Assembly (NCBI RefSeq): GCF_000739935.1
Contig: NZ_BBJU01000004.1
Location: 62,001 to 126,000, forward strand
Length of the DNA stretch: 64,000 nucleotides
Direction: 5' to 3'
Source: Agrobacterium rubi TR3 = NBRC 13261
GTDB lineage: Bacteria; Pseudomonadota; Alphaproteobacteria; Rhizobiales; Rhizobiaceae
The position numbers were made by a program, and so were the translations under genes. How positions within the stretch are numbered: the first letter of the stretch is position 1; each line of letters begins with the position of its first letter. A model generated the notes under the pieces. That model did no database searches. It saw nothing but the letters and a program-made list of their open reading frames with translations, and was not told the origin of the DNA. Positions 28,290 through 37,837 of this stretch are shown here, one piece after another.

Positions 28290-28768
28290 GCCGATCTCCC
28301 CACGAGAATGATGAGCGCGCTGCCGCCAAGAATGAGTGCCACCGCGCAGAGATCGGTCACATCAGGCCGGCGTTTCGGCAGGCCGAACAACCCCCAAAGG
28401 TCTGCCAGCAGACTGAAGATCACCTGACCGCCAAGCCCAAGCGCAATGGTGCCTGACAAAGCCAGCGGTGAATTGACGGCAGTCGATGTCAGCATCACGA
28501 TGGCAGCCCCGAAGACTCCACCGCAATAGGCCCAGACCGGCGCCTTCGGCCGCTTCGGCTTTTCTCCCACGGGCTTTCTGTAGAGAATAGCGAGATAGAG
28601 GAGGGCGGCGACGGTTCCGGTGCCGTGTGCCGTCCAGGATGAAAATAGCGCATTGCCGTAATGGGCAAGCATGCCGTTGAAATGCACCATCAAGGTCAAG
28701 AGGCAGCCGCTTGCGAAGGCCGCAACGATGTGGAGCGGGTTGAGGCCGGTGGGGGTGTTGTTGGTCAT
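28286..28768 (-). CDS. DMT family transporter, DUF606 type (second of a pair)
   Basis: 160 residues from ATG 28768 (MTNNTPTGLNPL). An upstream start adds a non-conserved basic tail. It has five membrane segments, and KAPVWAYCGGVFGAAIVML and GTIALGLGGQVIFSLLADLWG resemble its partner gene. First gene of the pair and translationally coupled to the second. Confidence 0.83.
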   Translation of the reverse strand: MTNNTPTGLNPLHIVAAFASGCLLTLMVHFNGMLAHYGNALFSSWTAHGTGTVAALLYLAILYRKPVGEKPKRPKAPVWAYCGGVFGAAIVMLTSTAVNSPLALSGTIALGLGGQVIFSLLADLWGLFGLPKRRPDVTDLCAVALILGGSALIILVGRSA

Positions 28769-28911
28769 GATGCGCCGAATGCTGAGGATATGATTCAGCT
28801 GTAGTCGATATGTGTTTGAAGCGAAAATGATTTTCGTTGAAGCATGACCCCGGATTTTCCGCACCGCAGCATTTTATCGGAACCAAATCCGGCTTCGGTT
28901 GTTATCCCGCC

Positions 28912-29043
28912 ATGAAGAAAACGACTCGCAAACCCCTGAACCGCATGACAATTTTCGTCATCTCGATTTTCATTCTGGCCATCATCGTGGCTGCTGTCTA
29001 CCTGATCGGCTTTACGCCGGGCGAGACACCAATAGCGCAGTAA
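28912..29043 (+). CDS. Small single-pass membrane protein, 43 residues
   Basis: ATG at 28912. A basic N terminus (MKKTTRKPLNR) is followed by one strong hydrophobic helix (MTIFVISIFILAIIVAAVYLI) and a short tail GFTPGETPIAQ. Charge pattern and hydrophobicity look real, but there is no clear ribosome binding site, so translation is not proven. Lies between the divergent DUF606 pair and the convergent uvrD-like gene. Function unknown. Confidence 0.5.
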   Translation: MKKTTRKPLNRMTIFVISIFILAIIVAAVYLIGFTPGETPIAQ

Positions 29044-29126
29044 TGACCGGTTGTTTAAAAATACAGCGCCCACGCAGACATGCTAGGCGTTGGCTTTAAT
29101 GCGTCAGCAGGCAGGCCCGATTTCCG

Positions 29127-31607
29127 TCAGCCCGACTTTTCCGCCCGCTCCACAAACCCATCCAGCACCCGTTTCTGCCCGGCGCGGTCGAAGTCGATCG
29201 TCAGTTTGTTGCCTTCGATGGCGGCGACGTTGCCGTTTCCGAACTTCATGTGGAAGACCCGATCGCCGATGAAGAATTTCGAGGGCGTGTCGGCAACGGA
29301 CTTTGCCACCAACTCTCCGTCGATGGTGCGGCTTTTCGGGCCGCTTTCGCCGTAGCCGATCCTGTCGACGGAATGGCCGGAGCGGCTGCCCCAATTGTCG
29401 CGGGTGGCGTCTGATTTGTTGGCTTGCGCGCGCTTCCAGCCGGGTGTGGAGTAATTGTTGGTAAAGGGGTCCGCTGCATCGAAGCGGGACTGGCCGTAGC
29501 CGCCGCGTCCGCCATAACCACCGTAGCTGCTCTCCGAGGCCGAGACCTCGACATGGTTGGGCGGCAGTTCTTCCAGAAAGCGCGATGGGATGGTGGCCTG
29601 CCACAGTCCATGAATGCGACGGTTGGACACGAACCAGATGTGGCAGCGGCGTTTTGCGCGGGTAATGCCGACATAGGCCAAGCGGCGCTCTTCTTCCAGA
29701 CCTGAGCGTCCGCCTTCGTCGAGGGAACGCTGGTGCGGGAAGAGGCCTTCTTCCCAGCCGGGCAGGAAGACGGTTTCGAATTCCAGACCCTTGGCAGAGT
29801 GCAGCGTCATGATCGAGACGGCGTCCAGTTCCGCGTTCTTTTCGGTGTCCATCACAAGCGCGACATGCTCAAGGAAGCTGCGCATGCTCTCGTACGCTTC
29901 CATGGAGCGGATGAGTTCTTTCAGGTTTTCAAGCCTGCCCGGACCTTCGGCGGTCTTATCCGCCTGCCACATGGCGGTGTAGCCGCTTTCATCGAGAATT
30001 TGTTCGGCCAGCACCGTGTGTTCGGTGTTTTCAAGCAGGTTCTGCCAGCGGCGGAAATCCTGGACGACATCGAACAGTGCCTTGCGTGCTTTCGGCTTCA
30101 ATTCGTCGGTTTCGATGATGTCGGCGGCGGCAGCCAGCATCGGGATATCGCGGGCGCGGGCGTAATCATGCAGGTTACGCACCGTCGTGTCACCCAAGCC
30201 GCGCTTTGGCGTGTTGATGATGCGCTCGAACGCCAGATCGTCGGCAGATTGGCAGACGAGGCGGAAATAGGCCAGCGCATCCCGGATTTCGAGCCGCTCG
30301 TAGAATCGCGGACCGCCGATGACGCGGTAGTTGAGGCCAAGCGTGACGAAGCGGTCTTCGAACTCGCGCATCTGGAACGAGGCGCGCACGAGGATGGCCA
30401 TATTGTTGAGCGGATGCTTGGTGCGTTGAAGCTGTTCGATTTCCTCGCCAACGGCACGGGCTTCCTCTTCCGAATCCCAGGCGGCGTGAACCACGACTTT
30501 TTCGTCGTCCGGTTCGCTGCGATCCGTAAACAGTGTCTTGCCGAGACGGCCTTCATTGTGGGCGATCAGATGACCGGCAGCACCCAGAATATGTTCGGTA
30601 GAGCGATAATTGCGCTCCAGCTTGATGACCTTCGCACCGACGAAATCCTTGTCGAAGCGCAGGATATTGTCCACTTCGGCACCGCGCCAGCCATAGATCG
30701 ACTGGTCGTCGTCACCTACGCAGCAGACGTTCTGCGGCTGGCCCTTGGGCCGCTGCGCCAAAAGCCTGAGCCACATATATTGGCAGGTGTTCGTGTCCTG
30801 ATACTCGTCCACCAGAATGTAGCGGAATTTCTGGTGATACTCTTTCAGAATATCCGGGTGGTTGCGGAAGATCGTGATGGGGTGCAGCAAAAGGTCGCCG
30901 AAATCACACGCGTTCAGCGTTTTCAGACGGGCCTGATAGGCAGCGTACAGTTCACGGCCCTTGCCATTGGCAAAAGCGCGACTGTCGCCTTCGGGAATTT
31001 CCGGCGGTGTCAGCCCCTTGTTCTTCCAGCCATCGATCATGCCTGCAAACTGCTTGGCGGGCCAGCGCTTGTCATCGAGACCTTCGGCCTGAATGAGCTG
31101 CTTGAGCAGCCGCACCACATCATCGGTATCGAGAATGGTGAAATCGGATTTCAAGCCCATCAGTTCGGCATGGCGACGCAGCAGTTTGACGCCGATGGAG
31201 TGGAAGGTGCCGAGCCACGGCATGCCCTCGACAGCGCCACCGACCAGGACGCCGATGCGTTCCTTCATTTCCCGCGCGGCCTTGTTGGTGAAGGTTACCG
31301 CGAGAATCTGGCTGGGGTAGACGCGGCCCGTCGCCAGAATGTGGGCGATGCGGGTGGTCAAAACGCGCGTCTTGCCGGTGCCAGCACCTGCCAGAACCAG
31401 AACGGGTCCTTCCAGAGTTTCGACCGCTTCGCGCTGTTCCGGGTTGAGACCCGCCAGATAATCGGGCGCGGCACGGCCTTGATCGCGCGCTGCCATGGCC
31501 TGCGCAGCAATGCCCAGACCACCGGCAGCAGGAGGGACTGCGGCCTGGCGGCGTGGCTCGGAAGGTTCTTCATCGAAGAACGGCATATCGTCGAAACTGT
31601 TGCTCAT
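29127..31607 (-). CDS. uvrD: UvrD/PcrA-type ATP-dependent DNA helicase
   Basis: 826 residues from ATG 31607 (MSNSFDDMPFFDEEP). Superfamily 1A 3'-5' helicase for nucleotide excision and mismatch repair. Motifs: LNPEQREAVETLEGPVLVLA, Walker A AGAGTGKTRVL, YILVDEYQDTN (Walker B), VGDDDQSIYGWRGAE, LHSAKGLEFETVFLPG and YVGITRAKRR. A Gly/Tyr-rich linker is followed by a C-terminal Tudor-like segment (FHMKFGNGNVAAIEGNKL) that binds RNA polymerase in UvrD/PcrA. Full length. Confidence 0.93.
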   Translation of the reverse strand: MSNSFDDMPFFDEEPSEPRRQAAVPPAAGGLGIAAQAMAARDQGRAAPDYLAGLNPEQREAVETLEGPVLVLAGAGTGKTRVLTTRIAHILATGRVYPSQILAVTFTNKAAREMKERIGVLVGGAVEGMPWLGTFHSIGVKLLRRHAELMGLKSDFTILDTDDVVRLLKQLIQAEGLDDKRWPAKQFAGMIDGWKNKGLTPPEIPEGDSRAFANGKGRELYAAYQARLKTLNACDFGDLLLHPITIFRNHPDILKEYHQKFRYILVDEYQDTNTCQYMWLRLLAQRPKGQPQNVCCVGDDDQSIYGWRGAEVDNILRFDKDFVGAKVIKLERNYRSTEHILGAAGHLIAHNEGRLGKTLFTDRSEPDDEKVVVHAAWDSEEEARAVGEEIEQLQRTKHPLNNMAILVRASFQMREFEDRFVTLGLNYRVIGGPRFYERLEIRDALAYFRLVCQSADDLAFERIINTPKRGLGDTTVRNLHDYARARDIPMLAAAADIIETDELKPKARKALFDVVQDFRRWQNLLENTEHTVLAEQILDESGYTAMWQADKTAEGPGRLENLKELIRSMEAYESMRSFLEHVALVMDTEKNAELDAVSIMTLHSAKGLEFETVFLPGWEEGLFPHQRSLDEGGRSGLEEERRLAYVGITRAKRRCHIWFVSNRRIHGLWQATIPSRFLEELPPNHVEVSASESSYGGYGGRGGYGQSRFDAADPFTNNYSTPGWKRAQANKSDATRDNWGSRSGHSVDRIGYGESGPKSRTIDGELVAKSVADTPSKFFIGDRVFHMKFGNGNVAAIEGNKLTIDFDRAGQKRVLDGFVERAEKSG

Positions 31608-31913
31608 GCGGCCCAATGTAGTGATTCGGCATGGAAAGGCCAGAACCGTGTTCTGCTTTTATTCCGGTATCAACTGCCAAAGTGCCTATTCCAAGGCATT
31701 TTCTATATAAGCGTTGCGTCAGTAACCAACGGCATGGCTACGTGAAGTTGCAAGATGCGGCGAGCGTTAGAAAAACGTCGCAAATCACCATTATGTAAGA
31801 AACGGATTTGTGCGTTGCGTTGTTTAAGGCAAGCAAGGATACTGCTGCCAACTATAAAAGGGGCCGCAATCTCAAGATATGCGGTAACGAAGCGTTTCAC
31901 GTCGGAGAACTAT
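31608..31913. other. Intergenic region between uvrD and the RND adaptor gene
   Basis: About 306 bases between divergent starts. No gene, tRNA or terminator is visible, and no convincing promoter pair. The adaptor's ribosome binding site GGAG is at its right edge. Confidence 0.5.
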
Positions 31914-33065
31914 ATGCAGCTTTGGAAGCAGGTCGGTGTCAGTCTGGCTGTTGTGGGCGCTGGGGTTTGTCTATGGGCGTTCATGTCGCCCGATGGCAAA
32001 AATATGCTTGCCAAAGTCGGGCTTGCGAGCGCTGAACAACCTGCAGCCCAATCTGCTGGTGCCCCCGCCGCCGGTGCAGGGCGCGGGCAGAGCGGTTCGC
32101 GCGGCAACAATGCGACGCTGGTTTCCATTGCGCCTGTCAAGACAGGCACTGTCAACGACCGGTTGAACGCTATCGGCAATGGTGAGGCCATCCAGTCGGT
32201 GGTGGTCACACCGCAGGCGTCCGGGCTGATTTCCGAAATCCTCGTGTCTTCAGGCCAGAGCGTCAAAAAGGGTGACGTACTGGCACGGTTGGATGACGAC
32301 GAGCAGATCATCGAGCGCGAAAAGGCGCAGGTGTCCTTGCGCAGTGCCGTCGAGAAATCGACCTCCTATAGGAATCTGCGATCCGTTGCCCGGTTGGATG
32401 TGCTCGATGCGCAGATTGCGGAAGAATCCGCGAAGCTTGCCGTCAGCACCGCTGAGCTGAATTTCAAGCGCCGCGATATCCTGGCACCCATCGATGGCAT
32501 CGCCGGTATCGTTGCCATCAACATCGGTGACAACGCAACGACGCAGACCAGCATCGTCAGCATCGACGACCGTTCGAAAATCCTCGTCAATTTCTGGGCA
32601 CCGGAGCGCTTCACCACGGCCATCAAGGTCGGCATGCCGGTGGAGGCAACGTCGATTTCACGTCCCGGCGAGACCTTCAAGGGTAAGGTCGAAGCCATCG
32701 ACAACCGCGTCGATGAGGCAAGTCGCACCATTCGCGTTCGTGCGGTGTTCGACAATGCCAAGGACGACCTGCGTGCAGGCATGTCCTTTGCCGTCACTAT
32801 GGGCTTTACCGGCGAAAACTACCCTTCCGTCGATCCTCTGGCTGTTCAATGGGATGCCGAAGGCTCCTATGTTTGGCGCGTCACGGATGACAAGGCGCAT
32901 AAGGTCCGTGTTCAGGTCGTGCAGCGCAACCCGGATTCCGTGTTGGTCAAAGCTGAGCTTGCACAGGATGATCCCATCGTCATCGAAGGTTTGCAGCGTG
33001 TGCGTGAGGGTGGGGCGGTTCGCACGGCTGGTCAAAAGAAGACACCGGAGGTCGCCAGCCGATGA
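31914..33065 (+). CDS. RND efflux periplasmic adaptor (membrane fusion protein)
   Basis: 383 residues from ATG 31914, which has GGAG eight bases upstream. N-terminal signal/anchor VGVSLAVVGAGVCLWAF. Then lipoyl-like halves (VVVTPQASGLISEILVSSGQ and DILAPIDGIAGIVAIN) around a helical hairpin, and a beta barrel. No lipobox. It connects the inner-membrane pump encoded next (4-base ATGA overlap) to an outer-membrane channel, which is not encoded here. No regulator gene is adjacent. Confidence 0.9.
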   Translation: MQLWKQVGVSLAVVGAGVCLWAFMSPDGKNMLAKVGLASAEQPAAQSAGAPAAGAGRGQSGSRGNNATLVSIAPVKTGTVNDRLNAIGNGEAIQSVVVTPQASGLISEILVSSGQSVKKGDVLARLDDDEQIIEREKAQVSLRSAVEKSTSYRNLRSVARLDVLDAQIAEESAKLAVSTAELNFKRRDILAPIDGIAGIVAINIGDNATTQTSIVSIDDRSKILVNFWAPERFTTAIKVGMPVEATSISRPGETFKGKVEAIDNRVDEASRTIRVRAVFDNAKDDLRAGMSFAVTMGFTGENYPSVDPLAVQWDAEGSYVWRVTDDKAHKVRVQVVQRNPDSVLVKAELAQDDPIVIEGLQRVREGGAVRTAGQKKTPEVASR

Positions 33066-36000
33066 CCGAGCAGACGCCACCGAGCGGAACCGATTCCAAA
33101 CTGGCCTTCACGGCACTTTTCGTCCGTCGTCCCATTCTGGCAGCGGTGATCAACACGCTTCTCGTGGTCGCCGGTCTGGCCGCACTGGTGGGCGTCGATG
33201 TGCGCGAATTGCCGGATGTCGACCGTCCTGTCATCACCGTCCGTACCACCTACGACGGCGCATCGCCGCAGACCATCGACCAGGAAGTAACGCAGACCAT
33301 CGAAGGCGCCGTCGCACGGGTGAGCGGCGTCAAATCCATCTCCTCTGCATCGCAGTTCGGCACCAGCCGCGTGACGATGGAATTCAACGACAAGGTCGAT
33401 ATTGCTGTAGCCTCGAACGATGTGCGCGATGCCATCGGCCGCATCGCCAACGAAATGCCTGATGATGCCGACGAACCGCAGATCATCAAGGCCGATTCCG
33501 ATAGTCAGCCGATTATGCGTCTGGCCGTCACTTCCTCCAGTCTCAGCATGGAAGACCTGACCAATCTGGTCGATGACGAGATCATCGACCGTCTGGCCGC
33601 CGTGGATGGCGTGGCCGATGTCGAGCTTTACGGTGACCAGGAGAAAGTCTTCCGCATCGATCTCGATCAAGGCGCGCTTGCAAGCCGCGGCCTGACGGTA
33701 ACGGATGTGGCAAATGCGCTTGGCACGGCCGCACTTGATGTTCCCGCGGGATCGCTCAAAAGCTCGACGCAGGACATCGTGGTTCGCGCCACTGCCAGCC
33801 TGACGACGCCTGCCGAATTCGAAAATCTTATCGTTAAGGACCGCGTGCGTCTTCGCGATGTGGCAAGCGTCATGCTGGGCGCGGATGACGAAACAACGTC
33901 CCTGCGGTCCAACGGTGTGCAGGGTGTGGGCCTCGGCGTCATCCGCCAGGCGCAGTCCAACACGTTGAACATATCGACCGGCGTGAAAGCAGCTGTCGCG
34001 GCAATGGCGCCCAACCTGCCTGAAAACACCCGCATCGTGATTACCAGCGATGACGCCGTATTCATCGAAGGCGCGTTGCATGAGGTGGAGCTGGCGCTGG
34101 GCCTTTCTGCGCTCATCGTCGTTGTCGTGCTCTATCTCTTCTTCCGCGACTGGCGCGCGACGCTGATTCCGGCGATCACTATGCCGGTGGCCCTGATCGG
34201 CACGATCGTTGCCATCTACATGGTTGGTTTTTCGATCAACATCCTGACGCTGCTTGCCATCGTTCTGGCCACGGGTCTGGTGGTGGATGATGCGATCGTC
34301 GTGCTGGAAAATATCGTGCGCCGACGCTCCGAAGGGATGGGACCGCGTGCCGCTGCCGTCCTGGGCACGCAGGAGGTTTTCTTTGCGGTGATCGCAACGA
34401 CGGCAACGCTTGCCGCCGTGTTTATTCCACTGTCCTTCCTGCCCGGTCAGCTCGGCGGTCTTTTCCGTGAATTTGGTTTCGTGCTGGCCTTTGCCGTCGG
34501 CCTGTCTTCCATCGTGGCGCTGACGCTGTGCCCAATGCTGGCCTCGCGCATGTTGAAAAACGGCGTTAAGGAGCAGACAGGGCCGCTGGCTTGGTTCGGC
34601 AACGTGTTCGCCTCGACCTACAAGAGCACGCTGTCTGCCTGTCTTAACAATCCGCTGGTCGTCGTGATCGTGGCACTGGCTTTTGCCGGCGTGTCGTGGA
34701 TTGCCTTCGGCATGGTGCAGAACGAATTGACGCCGCGCGAAGACCGCTCTTCGGTGACGTTGCGTGTCACGGCTCCGCAGGGCGTCAGCCTTGAATATAC
34801 GCGCGACCAATTGCAGCGCATCGAGGAAAACCTGCAGCCGCTTCGCGATAGCGGCGAAATCCAGAATATCTACTCCATTACCGGCATGAACGGGTCGTCC
34901 AACACCGGCTTCGTGGTGCTGACGCTTGCTGCATGGGCGGATCGTGAGCGCACGCAGAACCAGATTGCGCAGGACATCAACGTGGCGGCGCAAACAGTGC
35001 CCGGACTTCGCGCCTCGGCGTCACAGCCCAACAGCTTGCGCATTCGCGGCGCTGGTAACGGTCTTAGCATGGCTATGATCGGCACCAATTATGCGGCGCT
35101 GACGGAATCCACGCAGAAGCTTTTGCTGGCCATGGAAGAAAGCGGCCTGTTCGACACGCCTCGTTTCGAAAACGAGCCCAACCAGGCACAATTGTCCGTT
35201 TCCATCAATCGCGAGCGGGCATCCGATCTGGGGATCGACATCACCGGGCTTTCGACTGCCATGCAGTCGCTTCTCGAAGGCCGCTCCATTGTCGATGTCT
35301 TCGTGGATGGCGATGCTATCCCTGTGCGGCTGCTGTCGTCCACGCGTCCGATCAACGATCCGACCGATCTGGAAAACATCTTCCTCAAGGCCAAGGATGG
35401 GCGGATGGTGCCGATGTCGATCATCGCATCCTTGAAGGAAACTGCCGTTTCGCCGCAGCTCAATCGCGAACAGCAATTGCCGTCGGTTGGCTTCACGGCG
35501 AACCTGAAGGAGGGTGTTTCGCTGGGTGAAGCCGTTACCCGCGTGAACGAGATGGCCAAAGCCGTCATGCCCGCAGGCGCGCGTCTGTTGCCGCTTGGCG
35601 AAGCCGCCACATTACAGGAAAATTCCAGCGGCATGTTGCTGACCTTTGGCTTTGCCATCGCCATCATCTTCCTGGTTCTGGCAGCCCAGTTCGAAAGCAT
35701 TCTGAGTTCCGTTATCATCATGTCGACGGTGCCGCTGGGTCTGGCCTGCGCCGTTATCGCATTGCTCTTTACCGGCTCCAGCCTCAATGTTTACAGCCAG
35801 ATCGGCCTTGTGCTTCTGGTGGGCGTAATGGCCAAGAACGGTATTCTGATCGTCGAATTTGCCAATCACCTGCGCGACCAGGGAGCAACGGTGCGCGAAG
35901 CGATCGACAAGGCGTGCAGCATTCGCCTGCGCCCCGTGATGATGACCATGATCGCGACCATTCTGGGCGGTGTGCCGCTGGTCCTGGCGCAAGGTGCGGG

Positions 36001-36214
36001 CGCGGAAGCGCGTATCGCGCTCGGCTGGGTCATCGTCGGCGGCTTGGGTTTTGCGACACTGATCACGCTGTATATCACGCCTGTGTCCTACCTCCTGCTT
36101 GCGCGCTTTGCCAAGCCGCAGGCAGATGCCGAAATACGTTTACACCGCGAATTGGAAACGGCCATTCGCCGCCGGGCCATCGAGGAAGACAAGCCGCTGC
36201 TGGCGGCGGAATGA
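33062..36214 (+). CDS. RND efflux pump, AcrB/MdtB-like
   Basis: 1050-residue inner membrane proton-driven transporter with 12 membrane segments and two large periplasmic loops. Signatures: VRRPILAAVINTLLVVAGLAA at the N terminus, the proton-relay stretch VLATGLVVDDAIVVLENI with paired Asp in helix 4, and GVMAKNGILIVEFANHLR in helix 10. It belongs to the HAE1 group, which exports drugs or other amphiphiles. Substrate cannot be read from sequence. Coupled to the adaptor gene. Confidence 0.93.
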   Translation: MTEQTPPSGTDSKLAFTALFVRRPILAAVINTLLVVAGLAALVGVDVRELPDVDRPVITVRTTYDGASPQTIDQEVTQTIEGAVARVSGVKSISSASQFGTSRVTMEFNDKVDIAVASNDVRDAIGRIANEMPDDADEPQIIKADSDSQPIMRLAVTSSSLSMEDLTNLVDDEIIDRLAAVDGVADVELYGDQEKVFRIDLDQGALASRGLTVTDVANALGTAALDVPAGSLKSSTQDIVVRATASLTTPAEFENLIVKDRVRLRDVASVMLGADDETTSLRSNGVQGVGLGVIRQAQSNTLNISTGVKAAVAAMAPNLPENTRIVITSDDAVFIEGALHEVELALGLSALIVVVVLYLFFRDWRATLIPAITMPVALIGTIVAIYMVGFSINILTLLAIVLATGLVVDDAIVVLENIVRRRSEGMGPRAAAVLGTQEVFFAVIATTATLAAVFIPLSFLPGQLGGLFREFGFVLAFAVGLSSIVALTLCPMLASRMLKNGVKEQTGPLAWFGNVFASTYKSTLSACLNNPLVVVIVALAFAGVSWIAFGMVQNELTPREDRSSVTLRVTAPQGVSLEYTRDQLQRIEENLQPLRDSGEIQNIYSITGMNGSSNTGFVVLTLAAWADRERTQNQIAQDINVAAQTVPGLRASASQPNSLRIRGAGNGLSMAMIGTNYAALTESTQKLLLAMEESGLFDTPRFENEPNQAQLSVSINRERASDLGIDITGLSTAMQSLLEGRSIVDVFVDGDAIPVRLLSSTRPINDPTDLENIFLKAKDGRMVPMSIIASLKETAVSPQLNREQQLPSVGFTANLKEGVSLGEAVTRVNEMAKAVMPAGARLLPLGEAATLQENSSGMLLTFGFAIAIIFLVLAAQFESILSSVIIMSTVPLGLACAVIALLFTGSSLNVYSQIGLVLLVGVMAKNGILIVEFANHLRDQGATVREAIDKACSIRLRPVMMTMIATILGGVPLVLAQGAGAEARIALGWVIVGGLGFATLITLYITPVSYLLLARFAKPQADAEIRLHRELETAIRRRAIEEDKPLLAAE

Positions 36215-36333
36215 CGTACTAACAAGCCTCCCGTTCGCGAAACGGCAGTGCTGGACAAACGGAAAGTCGTGTCACATACCAACCGGGCTTGCCGTGACAG
36301 GTGAGTCCGGTTTGCAGTGTAGTGGAGACGATC

Positions 36334-37752
36334 ATGGCTTTGAAGGATGTTGTGTCTGGTACGAGAAACGAGGCGGGTATTGCTGCCGTTCTCGATAGTC
36401 TGAAACAGCAACTGGGTGAGAAGCTTCAGACCGGTCAGTCTTTTCGCGAGCAGCATGCGCACACCACGACATATTTGACCACGCAACTGCCCGATGGCGT
36501 GGTTTTTGCCGACACCACCGATGACGTCAAAGCCGTGGTCAAGGCCTGTGCCACGCACAAGGTTCCCGTGATCGGCTTTGGCGTCGGCTCCTCACTCGAA
36601 GGCCAGGTCAACGCCCCCAGGGGTGGCATATCGGTCGATTTCAGTCGCATGAACCGCATCATTTCCGTTCATGCCGAAGACCTCGATGTCACGGTGGAGC
36701 CGGGTGTGACGCGCGAACAGCTGAACACCTATCTGCGCGACACAGGCCTGTTCTTCCCCATCGATCCCGGTGCCAATGCCTCGATTGGCGGCATGGCCTC
36801 CACGCGCGCATCTGGCACCAACGCGGTTCGCTACGGGACGATGAAGGACAATGTGCTGGCGCTGACGGTGGTGACGGCCAATGGCGAGGAGATCAGTACG
36901 GGTCAACGCGCACGCAAATCGTCTGCGGGATACGATCTGACACGGCTTTTCGTCGGCGCGGAAGGCACGCTCGGGCTGATCACCTCCGTGACGTTGCGCC
37001 TCCAGGGCATTCCAGAGAAGATCGCCGGGGGTATTTGTACCTTTGATACGGTCAAGCAGGCCTGCGATGCCGTTATCATAACGGTGCAGATGGGCATTCC
37101 GGTCGCGCGTATCGAACTTCTCGACGCGGTTCAGATACGTGCCTGCAACGCCTATTCCGGCCTGTCCTATGAAGAGAAGCCGACGCTGTTTCTGGAATTT
37201 CACGGCACGGAAGAGACCACCGCACTTCAGTCCCAGCAGTTTTCCGAGATCGTTGACGAGTGCGGCGGCGGCGAATTTCACTGGACTGGCGATGCGCAGG
37301 AGCGTGCCAAGCTGTGGAAGGCGCGTCATGATGCCTATTGGGCGTCCAAGGCGCTTGCGCCGCATCTCGATGCTCTCTCGACGGATGTCTGCGTGCCGAT
37401 TTCCCGCTTTGCAGAATGTGTCACCGAGACGCAGCAGGACATTATCGACAACACCATGCTGGCACCCATCGTCGGCCATGCGGGTGACGGGAACTTCCAC
37501 GTGCTGGTCCTGTTCGACGGAAAAGACGCAGCAAGTGTTGCCGCCACCGAAGCCTTTGTTGCTCGGTTGAACCGGCGCGCGATTGCCATGGATGGCACCT
37601 GCACCGGCGAACATGGCATCGGCCAGGGCAAGATGAGCTTTCTGGCAGAAGAGGTTGGTGGGGCGCTGGATACGATGGTTGCCATCAAGCGGTCACTTGA
37701 TCCGGATAATATTTTCAATCCGGGTAAGCTTTTTCGCGTCGATAACGTATAA
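36334..37752 (+). CDS. FAD-linked oxidase, D-lactate/glycolate dehydrogenase type
   Basis: 472 residues from ATG 36334 (GGAG seven bases upstream). PCMH-type FAD domain: FGVGSSLEGQVNAPRGGISVDF and NASIGGMASTRASGTNAVRYG. C-terminal FAD-oxidase domain with IVGHAGDGNFHVLVLFD and TCTGEHGIGQGK. Closest in layout to mitochondrial D-lactate dehydrogenase (cytochrome), oxidising D-2-hydroxyacids. GlcD-like glycolate oxidase is the alternative, but no glcE or glcF is next to it. Stands alone. Confidence 0.85.
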   Translation: MALKDVVSGTRNEAGIAAVLDSLKQQLGEKLQTGQSFREQHAHTTTYLTTQLPDGVVFADTTDDVKAVVKACATHKVPVIGFGVGSSLEGQVNAPRGGISVDFSRMNRIISVHAEDLDVTVEPGVTREQLNTYLRDTGLFFPIDPGANASIGGMASTRASGTNAVRYGTMKDNVLALTVVTANGEEISTGQRARKSSAGYDLTRLFVGAEGTLGLITSVTLRLQGIPEKIAGGICTFDTVKQACDAVIITVQMGIPVARIELLDAVQIRACNAYSGLSYEEKPTLFLEFHGTEETTALQSQQFSEIVDECGGGEFHWTGDAQERAKLWKARHDAYWASKALAPHLDALSTDVCVPISRFAECVTETQQDIIDNTMLAPIVGHAGDGNFHVLVLFDGKDAASVAATEAFVARLNRRAIAMDGTCTGEHGIGQGKMSFLAEEVGGALDTMVAIKRSLDPDNIFNPGKLFRVDNV

Positions 37753-37837
37753 GCGACTATCTTTGACGCCGAAATGATGCTTGCTCTGTCGGGAAAAAAA
37801 GATAGTTTTCATCGTCAGTTAAGGGAGACGTCGGGTC

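Noticed and set aside
29733-31745. 670-codon open frame opposite the uvrD-like gene
   Set aside because: It is the mirror of a well-conserved helicase gene in GC-rich DNA. No motifs, no ribosome binding site.
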